Source of the DNA: Aquanectria penicillioides
Taxonomy: Eukaryota; Ascomycota; Sordariomycetes; Hypocreales; Nectriaceae
Assembly: GCA_003415625.1 (NCBI GenBank)
Contig: PYIU01000005.1
Span: forward strand, 4,406,001 to 4,470,000
Direction: 5' to 3'
DNA: 64,000 nt
In this document: piece by piece, positions 45,757-59,721 of the stretch
How the letters are laid out: the number at the start of each line of letters is the position of its first letter
How positions within the stretch are numbered: position 1 is the stretch's first letter
Notes under the pieces: generated by a model
Seen by the model: the letters and a program-made list of their open reading frames with translations, nothing else
The model's database searches: none
What the model was told of the DNA's origin: nothing
Program-made: the position numbers and the translations under genes

Positions 45757-48700
45757 AGTGCCCTTAAATTAAAAGAAAGACTATTATTTATAATAGTAAA
45801 AACTAAAGCTAAATCCTTAATATTTGCCTTATATTTATTTTATTTATTAATTGTTTTTATTTATTTTATATAACTGCAATATCTAACTATTAACTTTTAA
45901 ATTTTTAATAAAGTTCTTAAATCCTTATATAAATCTATAGATTTTTTTATTATTTCCTTTTAATTCTATATAACCTTAATAGAATTTAGCTAGTTTAATA
46001 GCTATTAATATTAGTATATAAAGTATTAAGGATATAATTAATTAAATAGATTATTAATATTAATAATAGTAAAAAGAGATCCCTTTTTATTAGGAGCTAA
46101 CTTTAATGGTCTAGCTATTAATTCCTTTATTGTACTATTAGGCTTATAGCATTTAAAGAAGCTAGCTATTATAGCTTTATTAAATTGCTTTTTTTTAAAA
46201 GAAAGTTATTAATAGACTATAAATTTATATATTAATATATTGCATTATTTACCTAAAGTATTAATAAAGGCATTTATTTTAATAGGCTAGAAATAAATAT
46301 ATAAAATAGTTAATTGCCTTTAGTTAATCTACTTTAAAAGAGTTTAGATTTAATTTAAGCTATAATAGTTTTAATTAGCTTAGCTTTATTAATTATTAAA
46401 AGAGCTATTAATTTAAATTTCTTTATTTTTACTATTTAAACTATTAATTCTTTAATTTTATTGTTTTAGCTATTACTAATAGTATTAAAGTAAGTAATTA
46501 AATTATTAAAAGTAAAGATATTAATAGCTTATTTTTTAACTTTATTAATAATTTTATAGAATTTAATATTAATAGATTTAATATTAGCCTTAAGCTATTC
46601 CTTAAGTTAAGTAACTTTATTCTTTAAAGTTTTAATTTTAGTTATAGCTTAATAGATACTAATAGTTATATTAGCTATAATAGCTTTTATAATAAATAAA
46701 TTGTTTTTAATAAAGTAGTTATATTAATTTAATATATTAATATTTATTAAATAACTATACCTTATAGTAATAAAGTATTTAATAGCTAAAGTATTAATTA
46801 TATTATAAAGATTAATAAAAACTATAGCTATTGCCTTTTCTTTTTTAGGCAGCTTAGCTATAAAGTGCTAGTAGTTCCCCTAAAACTTATTGTATTTACT
46901 GTTTTAATAAAAGGTAAAGGCATTTATAGTAGCAGTTTTAATGCATTAAATAAGGCTAAATTCTATCTTAAAAAGCTTAAATTTAATATTAGTCTTTTTA
47001 TTAATTTAATTATAATATTAGTTAATAACTTCCTTATATTTAATAAAAAGGTCTATTAAAGGGTAGGATTTATTAGGTTTATTGCTAAAAGCACCCTTTA
47101 GGCTATAAAGCTAAAAGTTATAAATAAGGTAAATAAATGCATTATTTTGCCTTTAGCTCCTTAGCCTATTAATTAGTTTACTTAAAAGATAGTAGTTACT
47201 ATAAATTATAGTGCCTTTAGTATTAATTTTATTATTTTTAACTTTACTATTTCTATTAATTTATTGTATTTATAGTAGGCTAAACCTTTATTTATAGAAA
47301 TATTTACCTTTTATTTAAATCCTTTATAAGTGCTAGTAATTAAAGCAATAAGATTTTAATTTATATTTTAAGCATTTAAATCCCTTTTGCTATATTAAAT
47401 AGAAGTCTTTTCTTTTAAAGTCTTTTTATTAATACTTTTTCTATTATATTTAATATATTCTCTATTAATTATTATAACCTTTTTATTATCTTTTTTATCT
47501 TTATTTTTTATTTTATTATTTAAAGATAAAAACTTTTAATTTTAATTTAAATCCCCTTCTCTTTTATTTATATTAATATATCTATATTATCCTAAAGTTA
47601 TTATATACTAATATTTAAGTCTTTACTAAAAAGGCTAATATTATTATTAATATAATTGCAATTAATAGTAAAGTTATAAATAGATTCTATTAAATTATTA
47701 TTTTCTACTAAAAATACTATAGTTAATAATATTATAGTATTAAAATTATTAATATTAATATTAGATTTATTACTATTATTATTATAAGTATTAATAAGCC
47801 TATTATATCTATTAAATAATATTTAGTGCTTATTTAAAAGTTTAAATAAAATATTATTATAGAAGACTTTATATTTATTAAAAAAAGATTAATTAATATA
47901 GTTTTTAATAAATTAATTAATAAATTTATACTTCTTTTTAATAGAATAAGCTTTATATATATTATTTTATTGCTTAATTTACTAATATATAGTAGTAAGT
48001 TCTATATTGCTATTAGCTAATAGTAGAAAGTTTAAAGCTAAAGGGGCTTAAGCTATAAAGGGGTGCTAAAATTAGCAATAAAGGAGCTAAAATTAGCAGT
48101 AAGGGTACTAGATCTAATATAATAAGTATTAGGCTAGCTATTATATAAATGTTTATAAAAGAAAGGTAAAGAAAAGTATAGAAATTAATAGTAAAAGGGC
48201 TAAAACTAATAGTAAGGATATTAAATTTAATAGTATAGATAATAGTTCTTATAGTAATTAAATATTTATATAAAATAAAAAAGAAAAGCTAAAAAGTTTA
48301 ATAGGTAATAGATTTTAGCACTTATACTATTAAAATTAATAAAATATAAAGCTATATATAAGAATAGAAAATAGAGGTTATATAAAGTTAAAGAAGTTAA
48401 AACAGATATATTAGGCTATAGTAATTGCCTTTATATTATATAGGCATTTAGTTATTTACTTTATTTAATTACCTTAATTATATATTAAGTAAGCTAATTA
48501 TAAATTACTATTAATCTATTTTAAATATCCCCTTTTTTATAGAATTTAGCTATCTTTATGCTAAATCCTTTTAAATTAAATAATAAATATATAAAAGAGA
48601 ATTTTCTTATAATAGTAAGAGTTAATAGATAGCTTTTAGCTATTTAAATATTAAGTTTACTATACTTTATAGCAATTTTTAATTTTTTCTTTTATATTCT

Positions 48701-51700
48701 TTTTTTTATAGTATAAAATTAATAGTTAGGTATTTATTAATAAGATTAAAAGCATTCTTTTTTAATTTAATTTTATTTATTTATTTATTGTTTTTAATAG
48801 TATATTCTTTTTATTGCAATAGAAAGTAATGCATTAGCCTCTATTTATATTATTGGATTTTCTATTAAATAATTCTATTTACTTTTTATTAGCCTATTGC
48901 TTTATCTTTATTAATTTTAATAACTAATAGTAATAATAATATATAATTAAAAGAATTATTCCCTTACTTTAGTTTTTATATTTAGGCAATAAAGACTATT
49001 AAATGCATTAATTAGTATAAAGAGAAGTTAAATTTAATAGCTTAACTATAGATTTTATAAATTACCTTATAGGGTTTAGCTTTAATAGAAAACTATTTAT
49101 ACTTTAGTTTCTTTAATAAGTAGTATCCTTTATATAGCTATAGGTAAATAATATTTTCTTTATTAATTTTAATTAATTAATAATATTAATTATATTAGAT
49201 TTTTAATAGTATAGCTATTATATCTATTAAGAGTTATGCTTTTTATAAATATAATTTATATAGAACCTTTAATATAGTTCTATTAGCTTTTTAATTAATA
49301 ATCTTACTTTTAGTAGTAAATTTAATAACTATTTTTAGTTTAAAACTATATAGTAGTTTATTTAGTAAGCAATCTATAGCTAAGGCAATTATATTATTTA
49401 AGTTATATTAAATTGCTAAAAGTGCCTATATTTAGGGCATATTTAGCTTTATAGTAGTGTAATATTATATTGCAATTGCTATTATTTAATTCTTTCTTTT
49501 AGATATATTATTAGTTTAAAAGTAATATATAATATATATAAGAACCTCTATATTAAAAAAGGCTAATATAGCTCTTTATATATTACTTATAAACTTTAGG
49601 TTTTAATTGCTAAAAATATATATAGGTATTCCTTAATTATATAGAAGTAATGCCTTTAGTAAAATAAATGCCTAATTCTATATAGTATATATTAAATGCT
49701 TTAGTATAAAAATAGTTTTCTTTAAAAATAAATAGTTTATTAAATATAGCTAATCTAGCTTATTATAGTTTAGGATTGCCTATATTATATTTATAAATAT
49801 AACTTTAAAAAGGTTAATTATAAAGTTTAATGCAATAATATAAAATAATTATAAAACTATAGAAATTAACTTTAGTTTATTTATTAATAGTCTTCTATCT
49901 ATTAAATTCTCTTTATATATTAAATAGTATATAATAAACTTCTTTATTATTTTGCTTATTCTATAAAAATAGATATAGCTTAATTTATATAAAATCTTAA
50001 AGATTTTAGTATACTATAAATTATTATAGATAATTATAAAGATAGTTTTAACTACTAGTTTAAAAATGTAAAGTCTTTTTTACTCTTTATAATCTATATA
50101 ATAGAGTAATCTATTTTTTACTAGCTTTTATAAATAGAATAGGTTTATATACTACTTCTTTTATAGGTTTTAAGCATTATTCTATTAAATCTTTTAAATA
50201 TAAATATAGATTCTATTAAGTTTTAAATTCTTATTATATCCTTTAAGCATTTCCTTATAGAATTTAAATAATATTGCAATTTTAATTGTATTAGCTTTTA
50301 CTATATTAGCTTTAGTATTTAGCTTATTAAAATAGCTATTTATAGCTTATTAATAGAATAGTTTCTCTATTAATAGCCTTAAAAGAGTGTTTAAAACTAT
50401 ATTAAAAGTTTTAGGAATATAAAATATTTTTAGGTTAAATTTAAAGAGATAATTAAAGATTTTAGCAAGCTTTAGGTTAGCTTTATTAAGGTCTATTATA
50501 TTAAGGGAAGTATGCATTATAATCCCTTTTATAGTAGTATAGTCTATTATAATATTAATTAAACTGCAGTTAAATTAAACTATTTTTATAGCTTTTTAAT
50601 AGCTTAAGTAATTACTATTACTTTTGCCTTAATAGAACTATAGCTCTATTTTATTAAGGAGGTTAACCTTAAAAGAAATAGTATTAGTTTTAATTAAGTG
50701 GCTAGAATATTTTTGCCTAAAATGCTAATTTTATTTTAGTCTCTATAGAGCTAGAAGATATATAATTTAAATTTATTTTTATATGCATTTAGCTTAAAAA
50801 ATAAAGGCTTTATTAAATTATAATAATAAAGAAAAAATTGCATTTTTAAAAAGGTTTTTAAGTCTTAAAATACTTTTAATTCTTTTTCTATTAATTTAAA
50901 TGTTTAGATTATTGCTTTCTTCCTTTAAGCTAGTTTTAATAGTTTAGTTAAAATTAATTGCTACTTTTTAGCTTACTATAATATTGCTATTTTTTATATC
51001 TATAAAGGTTAGATTTAAATATTATACTATAAAATCCCTTACTATAGGTATTCTATTATTTTAATAAAGGTTTTAAGCGCTAATAGATTCTTTAGAAAGG
51101 TTATTTTTATAAATGCCTTTAATCTATTGCTTATTTTATAGATTCTTTCACTATTAATAATAAAACCTAATAGCTATACTATAGGGTATTTAAAGAAGGA
51201 TTTCTTTATTGCAATTTACAGCCTATTATTCTATATTAACTTTAGGATGATTTTTAAGTGCTTTAAATAGTTATTTAAGATATTAAAAAAGATAATTATA
51301 TTATTAATATAAGCTTATATAAAGTGTTTATATTCCTTAAAAAGTTAATCTATAAACCTTTATATAAATGCTAGTGCATTTTTAAATTCTATTAATGCAA
51401 TATTAAAAATGTTAAGTCCTCTATTAAATATAATAACTATATAGTTTCTATAGATACTTAAAATAGGCAGCTAATAAAAAAACCTTAATCTATTTATTAT
51501 AAAGTAAAATTTCTTACCTTTTATATTAGCTATAATATTAGATTAATTAAGTAAAGGGTAGGCATTAAGTATAGCTAGTTAATTAAATAGTTATAAATTA
51601 ATTATAACTCTCTCTTTCCTTTTGCTATTTACTACCCTTTAAATAATAAAAGTAAGGCATACTATTAGGGCTAGTTAGTTTATTAGTTCTATTTTACTTT

Positions 51701-54700
51701 TTGCTTATAGCTTATTATATTTTTTATTTAATAAAGTATAGTCTTTAATGCCTAATAGATATTTCTTAACTATATGTTTTTAGTTTTACTATCTATCTAT
51801 TAGATTTATTTATATCTTTATTTCTTTAGGTATAGAAATAATCCTTTTATTTTTATAAATATTATATCTATTTATTATATTATAAATTCTTTTTACTATT
51901 ATTTAATTTAAATAGGCTATATATACTTTATATTTATTTTTAATATTAAAAATATCTTTAGGTCTAAAAACTTTATAGCTTAAAGTGCTAGTATTAACTT
52001 TAAATAAGTTAAATCCTTTATTTTTTTTTAATAGATTATCTCCTTTTATAGTAGCTAAAAATCCTTTTATAGAGTTAAATTCCTTTTCTTATAGGCTAGA
52101 AATACTTTTATTTAATTTAATATAATTAGCTTTTTTCTTTCTATTATAATTAGCAATTTATTCTATTTATTATTGCTATTTTATAACTAGCTTTTTATTA
52201 TTAGTATTATAAATCTAAATTAATCTTAAGGTAGTTTTATTTATTATAGCATTAAAAATAGCGCTATAAAAGGATTAAAAGTAATAGGCCTTTAGATTTC
52301 CTTAAGCATTTTTAAAGTTAAAAAGGTCCTTTTAATTAACTTAAATAAAAGCAATCTTCTTTAATATAATTATTATTATATTTATATTAATTACTATTTT
52401 AATAAAGTTCTTTTAATACATTTAAAATACTTTTACCTTAAAGATTATATTATAGGCTAAATAAAATATAATATTAAGATTAATAAAATTAATTTTAGCT
52501 TTATACTTAAATAGAAAGTTTATTTTTATTAGTATTTTAGGTTTTAATTATTTTATAATATCTATAGTTATTATAAAATATATAAATATTTTCTTATTTT
52601 TAGCGATTTTAGGTATATAAAAGTTAAAGGTAATTAATTTTAAGATTTCTATATTAGCACTAACTCTATTTACTTTCTTTAGGGCTTATTGCTTTTATAT
52701 TACTTTTATTATATAGGCTTTTAACTATTTTTTATTAATTAAAACTATTAAAGTTTTAGTATTAATATAGATATTATAGAAATTACCTTTATTATTAAAC
52801 TTAATTAATAGCTTAAAGTAAGTATTTACTTTCTTTTTTAAATATTAATAAAAGTTAGGTCTATTTATAGCTTTAATAATTTAGCCTATTTTTAATATAA
52901 AGTTTATATCTTTTATTTTTCTTTTATTTATATAATAGACTTTTATAAAAGTTAAATTATCTTTATTTTTTTTAATAAAGGAACTTTTTAATAATTTATT
53001 AAAATTATTTTCTTTTTCTATTAATATATATTTACTATTTAATAGTTCTTAATATCTTTAATAGAATCCTTTATTATTATAGTATAGCTAAACCTTTAAA
53101 AGATTAGCTTTACTATTTAAGGCTTCTTTTTAATATTAGTATTAATTAAATCTTTATAAAAGCAGTTAATTTTTATTATTTTACTTTTAAGTAAATATAT
53201 ATATATTATAGTTATTATTTCTCTATTATTTATATAATTAATTATTCTATTAAAGTTTTATCTTCTATTAGTTTATTTTAAGCTTCTTTAGGGTTAAGTT
53301 TCTATATTAAGTTTTTTAGTTATTAAAGCGCTTTAAAGATATAATTTAATACTATCTATTAAAATAGTTTCCTTTATTTTAGTATTTTTAATGCACTTCT
53401 TTATTTTTAGTTATATTATTAAATCTATTGCTTTTATTAGCAATAAATGCCTTCTTTATATTAAATCTATTAATCCCTTAAGGTATAGCTTAAAGCTTAT
53501 CTTTAAGCTAATATTGCTTTTTATTAATTACTCTTAAGAATAAGAACTTTATATTTTATACTATTAATGCTAAATAAAGCACTTTTAGCTTTAGATTTAG
53601 CCTTATATAGACTGCAAAAAGGAGCTAAATATTAACTATATAGTTAAGAGCCTACTTTTTTATAAAGACTTTTATAATAAATACTTATATAGAAATATCT
53701 TTTATAATATTAATTTTAATATATTTAGTTAATTTTAATTACTTTATTATATTATTTAGCTTTATTTTAAATTCTTTATAAAGGTATATATATAGTATAT
53801 TAATTAATTATTTTTATAGCTTTTCCCTTTTATTTTAATTTAATTAATAGTAATATTAAATAAATATAAATCTATAGAATAAACTCTATAAATTTATATA
53901 AATATATTCTTAAGTATTAAAATTAGCATTTATTTAATAAGATTTAAATGCATTAATCTATAGTTTAATATTACTAAAAATAATTTATTTTTTATTATAA
54001 AATATATCTTTATTATTAATATCCCTTTCTTTTATATTAAGCTAAAAAAGGCCTATATCTTAAAGTTAAATATTATTTTTATAAGACTTTAATATAAAAG
54101 TTAATACTTAATTAAATACTTTTATATTCTATTAAAGTAGTTTTAATATTATTAGTTTTAAGGGTAATTAATATAAAAAACTATTTATATAGCTTAATAT
54201 ACCTTTATTTTTATACCTTAAATACTATAAGTTATAAGGCTAACTTTACTTATAAATCCTTAATTTCTAATTTTATTTAATTAATAAAGGCTCTTTAATA
54301 GATAAAATTAAAGGCTTAATATAGTAATTTTAAACTATTGCTAAAGTGCTTGCCTTTAATAGCTAAACTTTAGCTTAAAATATAGAATTTATTAAAGCAA
54401 TAGTAACTTTTTTTATAAATAGCGCTTAATTTAATAGTTTTACTTTTTTTAATTGCTAGTAAATTGCTTATATTATTGCTATTAAAGGGTTAAGTTTTAT
54501 ACTTTACTTAATAATATTAAAAGATTCTAATAATTCCCTTAAACTAAAGGTTTTTTAACTGCTAATAGAATTTATCTCTATTAGTATTAGGTTTAATAAG
54601 ATTAAGGTTAATATTTAGCCCTTACTTAATAAACTCTTTAATTCTTTAGGGTCTATTAAATCTCCCTTTCTTTATTAAAATAGATCCTATAGTAGTTTTT

Positions 54701-55360
54701 ATAGAAATAGTAAATTATTTATTAGTTTTTTTTCTTTCTCTATTAAAAGTCTTTAATTAAAGGTATTAAAGGTTATTGCCTTTTTTTAATAGATCCTTTT
54801 TAACTAGCTATAAATTCTTAATTATAGTTAAAGTCCTTTAAGGAGCTTAAGTATTATACCTTTAAGCGCTTTTTTAATATTAGTTCTATTATTTTAATAT
54901 TTAAAATAATGCTTTTAATTATTTTTTAAGTAAATATAACTATATATTAGTTAATAATATTTTAGTAAATAAAGAAAGCTTCTTTTTAAGGCTAATTAAT
55001 ATTTTATAGTTTGCTATTATTATTATATATTTAATAAAATAAATCCTTTAATTTATTAAAAATAAAAGAATTTACTAAAATAACTTCTTTTATAGTATAA
55101 ATTAGGTTTTATAATAAAAAGGTTTAAAACCTTTAAATTATAGTTAAATCTATTAATTATAGCTTATTAATTGCAGTTTAGTTTTAAAAAGAAAAGAATT
55201 CCTTTTTAAATTAGCTAGTTTTATTTATTTAGCTCTTACTATTAATTTTAATAATTTTATTAATATTTCTATTATTCCTTTATAAATTATTAACTTTTAA
55301 ATAGTTAATAAAAACTATAGCTATATAATAAAAAAAAGTAATTACTATTATTTATTATAT

Positions 55361-55663
55361 TTTATTTATTTTATTATAAATAGTATTAAAAGTAATAATT
55401 TTAATAATAAAACTATTATACTATTTATTTTATAGTTATATTAAAAGGCATATATATAGGCTCTATAGTTATATTAAAATTAATAGTTTAGCTATAGGTA
55501 ATAATTAATTATATATTAAACTTTACTTAATTTATATTTTAAGATTATTATAATAATAGGTTTTAAAGTATAAATATAGTTATAGATTATTAACTTTTAC
55601 TTAAGAGATATAAAGGCTAACTATTTAAGAGTACTATTTATTATATAATTTATATATATAATA
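55361..55663 (-). repeat. Right LTR (5' LTR of the minus-strand gypsy element)
   Basis: 303 bp partner of 45454-45756; see that entry for the comparison. A purine-rich A-run lies just outside its left end, on the internal side. Confidence 0.85.
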
Positions 55664-58600
55664 TATACTATTTCTTAATAGAGTGCTTACTGCCTTACTT
55701 TCTTAAGTTTATTAGGCCTTTATTATAATTTATATTATATTTATAAATAAATTTAATTTTTTTATAAATGCCACTTAAGTATAAAATAAAACCTTTAGCT
55801 TAATTTAAGCTTTAATCTTTAATTATAAAAGTATTTATTAAGCACTTGCCCTTATAGCTAGTTATATATAATAAGGACTTAACTTTACTAAAAAGATTAA
55901 AGTTAAAATTAAAGTTACTATAAGGCTTATAGTTAAAGCTAGGCTTAAGGTTAGGGTTAAGATTAATATAAGGTTCTATTGCTTTTAGCTAATAGCCTTA
56001 AGTTAATTAAGAACTTTAAGCTTACTATTTATAGCTTTTTATAGCTAGCTATAAATATAGGCAGTATATTATATAAATAAAAAAAGAAAGTTAAGTTATA
56101 AAGTTATAATTTTAAGTAAGGTTTAGCTTAAAATAATAATATTTTATTTTATATATAATAAAAAGTAAGGCTATTATAGTAAATATTAATAGCTATTATA
56201 GCTAATATTAATTCTTTAAAAGTGTAATTAATAATATTAATTAAAATTAAAAATAAATATTAAAAGATATATTTATTATATAAATTAATATAACTTTAAA
56301 TAAATACTATTTTATATTTATTTTAACTTATTTAAGCCTATTTTAAATAGCTGCCTTATTGCCTTTAATTTTATTGCAGCCTTAATAGTTTAAAAAGACA
56401 TTAAATTTAAAGACTTTATAATAGCCTTATTTACTTTAGGCACTTCTTTTAAGTAGAAAAAATACTTTAGGTATAGGGGATTATTAATAAAACTACTATA
56501 GCATTTATTTTATTAGCTACTAGCTAGCTAACTATTTAATATATTACAATTAAGGTTAAACCTATAAAATTAATAATAGTTTTATAATTAAACCCTTCTC
56601 TTTTTAGATTGTCTTTATAAAGCTAAACTTAATAGAAAGCTTTATAGTAAGAAGAACTTAATAATTTATACCCTTTTTTAATCCTTTATTAATCCCTTTA
56701 AGGATTAATAAAATAGTATAGTATAGAATATAAAGGTATTTAAAAGTAAGCTTTAAAGTCTTTATAACTTTTAAAGGGTATTTTAAAAGATAAAATATAC
56801 TTTTAGAATAGATTATAATTAAAAAATTAAATAGCTTTCTATAAGCTTTAATAATTAAGAGAAGTTCTTAGAAAAATATCTATAAATAGTAAAAAAAAGC
56901 CCTTTATAATAGCCTTTTAATTAAAGAGGAAATTATTATTAAAATTTAATTTAAGATATTTTTAAATAACCTTTTAGCTAATAAAATAATTATAGAAGCT
57001 AATAATAATATTGCATTTTAATAGCATTAAAATATAAATATAGAAATTAATCCCTTTAATAAAGGCAATAGTAATATAAGTAATATTTAAAGTATAATAT
57101 TAATATCTTTATTACTATAAAATGCATTTAATCCTAAAGAGGCAGCTATTATATCTATTAAAATACCTTTTATTTTATCTAAAAGTTTATTGCATTAAGG
57201 AATAGCTAAATATATTTTTAGCTAAATTCTATTAAATTCTCTTTTATTGCTTGCTTTTAAAGGGTTAAAGAGCTAAAAAAGAAGTATAATAATAAATAAT
57301 ATAAAGGAGCTATTATTTTAATAGAAGGTTTAAAGGCATAAATATATATTATATCTATTAAGTTTAAAGGATCTAAAATAAGCTATTAAGGACTATTTTT
57401 TTATAATATAAAAGTAAGGGATAGATAAATACCTTTAAATTATAGCTTAAATTAGTAAAAACCCTATAAATACTATTATTTAAAATTCTTTAAAGACTAA
57501 AAAAAGAAAAGAAGTATAGATTAATAGGCAGCTTAAGAATATATTTTAATTAATAATATAGGGTATAGTATTATATAGTAATAAAGTTATTTAAAGAGAT
57601 AAGAATTTTTAAAAATATAAAGTTATTATACTTAAATATAAAGTTATTATAGCTTGCTAATAGCTATTTAATTAATTTACTATAAAAATATATATATTTT
57701 AATAGCTAAAAAGATTAAAGGTCTACTTAATATATATATTTATATATCTTTTATTGCTTTATGCTTATATCCTTAAGCTTTTGCTTTTGCTTTACTTTAG
57801 CCTTTAATTTTAATACTATAATTTTAACTTTAATATATTATTAATTTTATTATTTTCTACCCTTTTAATAACTTTTAGATCTATTTTACTATTAAATCTC
57901 TTATATTCTTGCCTATTTAAAATAGTATAATGCAGTTTACTTAATTTCTAGCCCTTTAAAGGGCCTAATGCTTTATAATAGTTAAAAGTGCATTTCTTTT
58001 CTATCTTTTAGTATTAAGCTTAATTCTAGCAATAAAAATAAAGTTATAGAGGCTAATAACTATATATATAATTTAAATTTAATTATTAAATAAGTATTTA
58101 GCAATACTATAGTAAATAATCTTAAACTTTTGCTTATAATACCTAAAGACTATCTTAATAATAGTATATAGCTTAATATAATAATAGTTATATACTTCCT
58201 TTTTTATCTTTAGGTTTTTATTAATATTCTTTTAGTCCTTTAGATAATATAAAAACCTTAAATATAGAATTAAAATCCTTTAATAAGCCCTAAACTTAAT
58301 ATTAATAAAATAAAATCTCCCTTTAAATATTCTAAAGCTTTTTATTAATATATACTAAATTAATATAGTATTATTTATTAACCTTTTTATATTAATAAAA
58401 ATATATATAAAGCATCCCTTAAAGTTAACTGCTATAAGTATATTCTATAATATTATATTTTTTTTTAACTAAAACCTTTTTTACTGCTAAAAAGGGATAA
58501 AGGTAAGAATATAAGTTTTATTAATAGTGCTTATAGCTTTATTAAACTATATAAACTTATTATTAAGCTTAATTAAAGAAAAGAGATTATAGTGCTTTAG

Positions 58601-59118
58601 CTAATAAATAAATTAAATATATAAACATTGCATTAAATTAATAAGCTTATAGAATATTAATAAAACTATACTTTAATTAACTTAAAACTAATAGATTATA
58701 TTTTTTTATAGCTTATTAAATGCTATAATCTATAGAAATATTATAACTTTTTGCTTAAAATTTAAATGCTATTTATTAAATATAGCTATATTAATCTATA
58801 ATTATTTATAGAGATTAAAAAATACACTTTTTTCTTATATAAAAAAGGTCTTTAAATATTATATTAAGTGCCTTAAAAAGCTAATAATAAAATGCCTAAA
58901 AAATAGCTAAATTCTATATCTATTTTAAGCTTTAATTATAAAGACTATTTTTAGCCTATAAAATTGCCTACTTAAAGGATTAAATAAATACTAATATAGC
59001 TAAAGCTAAATTAAGATTATTAATATCATAGTTATTAATAATTAAGTATTTAATAAAGTTAGTATTAAGCCCTAATTTAACTATAAAGGCTATCTTTAAT
59101 AGTTATAATTATAAAATA
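55664..59118. other. AT-rich RIP-like sequence, element not identified
   Basis: About 3.4 kb with the same depleted composition as the rest of the block. No open frame and no domain that I could read on either strand. It is probably another repeat, mutated beyond recognition by eye. Confidence 0.6.
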
Positions 59119-59181
59119 GCCTTATAGTAGGTTGTTTTAAATAAGAGCTATAGAGCCGTTTAAAACAACTTGCTATAAGGC
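59119..59181. repeat. Hairpin / inverted repeat at the right edge of the AT block
   Basis: Arms of 23 bp (59119-59141 and 59159-59181), complementary at 21 positions, with a 17 bp loop. Each arm has GCCTTATAG at its outer end and GTTGTTTTAAA at its inner end. The two mismatches are transitions. It marks the change from AT-rich to normal sequence and may be the worn terminus of a DNA element. Confidence 0.8.
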
Positions 59182-59721
59182 TGTAAAAACACTATATTTC
59201 TTGGCATTTAGACTGTTTTTAGCATTTTAAGCGGCCCCGGCTAGTGTGGTATATTGAAAAGCAGGGGGAGAGTCATTTTTTCAAGAATTATACAAGTGGG
59301 ACAGTGCATTCGCCATTATGCACGGAAATACACATACTAATTAAGGAAGGCGGCGTCTTGGCGGTGACTTATGCAGAAACTGTTTTGTTCTCAGAACTGT
59401 CCGGCATTACCGATCACACCCTAAAGGAATTCTGCTTAATTGGCTCATGCATTAGGTATAGGGTAGGTTGGTTCTTATCTAATCTACACGTGATATGTTC
59501 CTTTATCTAAAGATATTGAGATGTAATACCTCAATGGGTAGTGGCTTTTAGGCACAGACCTAAGTATGAGTGAATGTTAAGGGCGAGCACGTGAGACAGC
59601 TGCCTAGCAATAGTATTAGTCAGCTTTTGGAATCCATCTTCTTGTTGGAACAAGTCCAATTTCTCGACCTCAACACCAAGTTCATTGGACCGGCTAGTTG
59701 CGCCAAACTTGCTTCGCAACA
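59182..59721. other. Short intergenic region and promoter of the TFIIH helicase gene
   Basis: Normal base composition returns within about 50 bp of the hairpin. A frame at 59244-59510 has no family resemblance. The last part must hold the helicase promoter and leader. Confidence 0.5.

Larger units (their letters stand above)
45454..55663 (-). mobile_element. Dead Ty3/gypsy LTR retrotransposon, about 10.2 kb, RIP-degraded
   Basis: Two equal-length LTRs bound the element. Read on the minus strand, the segment from about 51570 down to 51200 shows the reverse-transcriptase order of gypsy elements: an AYPL start, IKGKKFYF, a FFYxLPI motif, YIVIIFNRGLNIFNIALIEFKN, ALAFIxRFI and AYINNIIIFFNILNNYLKHL. 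In living relatives the last motif has Asp-Asp at the active site; here both Asp codons read as Asn, the G-to-A change RIP makes. By orientation the 5' LTR is the right one. Gag would lie at about 52.5-55.3 kb, and RNase H and integrase at about 46-51 kb, but I could not read those domains. Stops occur in every frame, so it is inactive. The Ty3/gypsy call rests on the RT segment alone. Confidence 0.75.

Noticed and set aside
46865..47059. 64-codon open frame in the AT block
   Set aside because: Lys/Ile/Asn-rich, set by base composition, and inside the dead gypsy element on the opposite strand to its coding direction.
59244..59510. 88-codon frame between the AT block and the helicase
   Set aside because: No family resemblance; lies where the helicase promoter must be.
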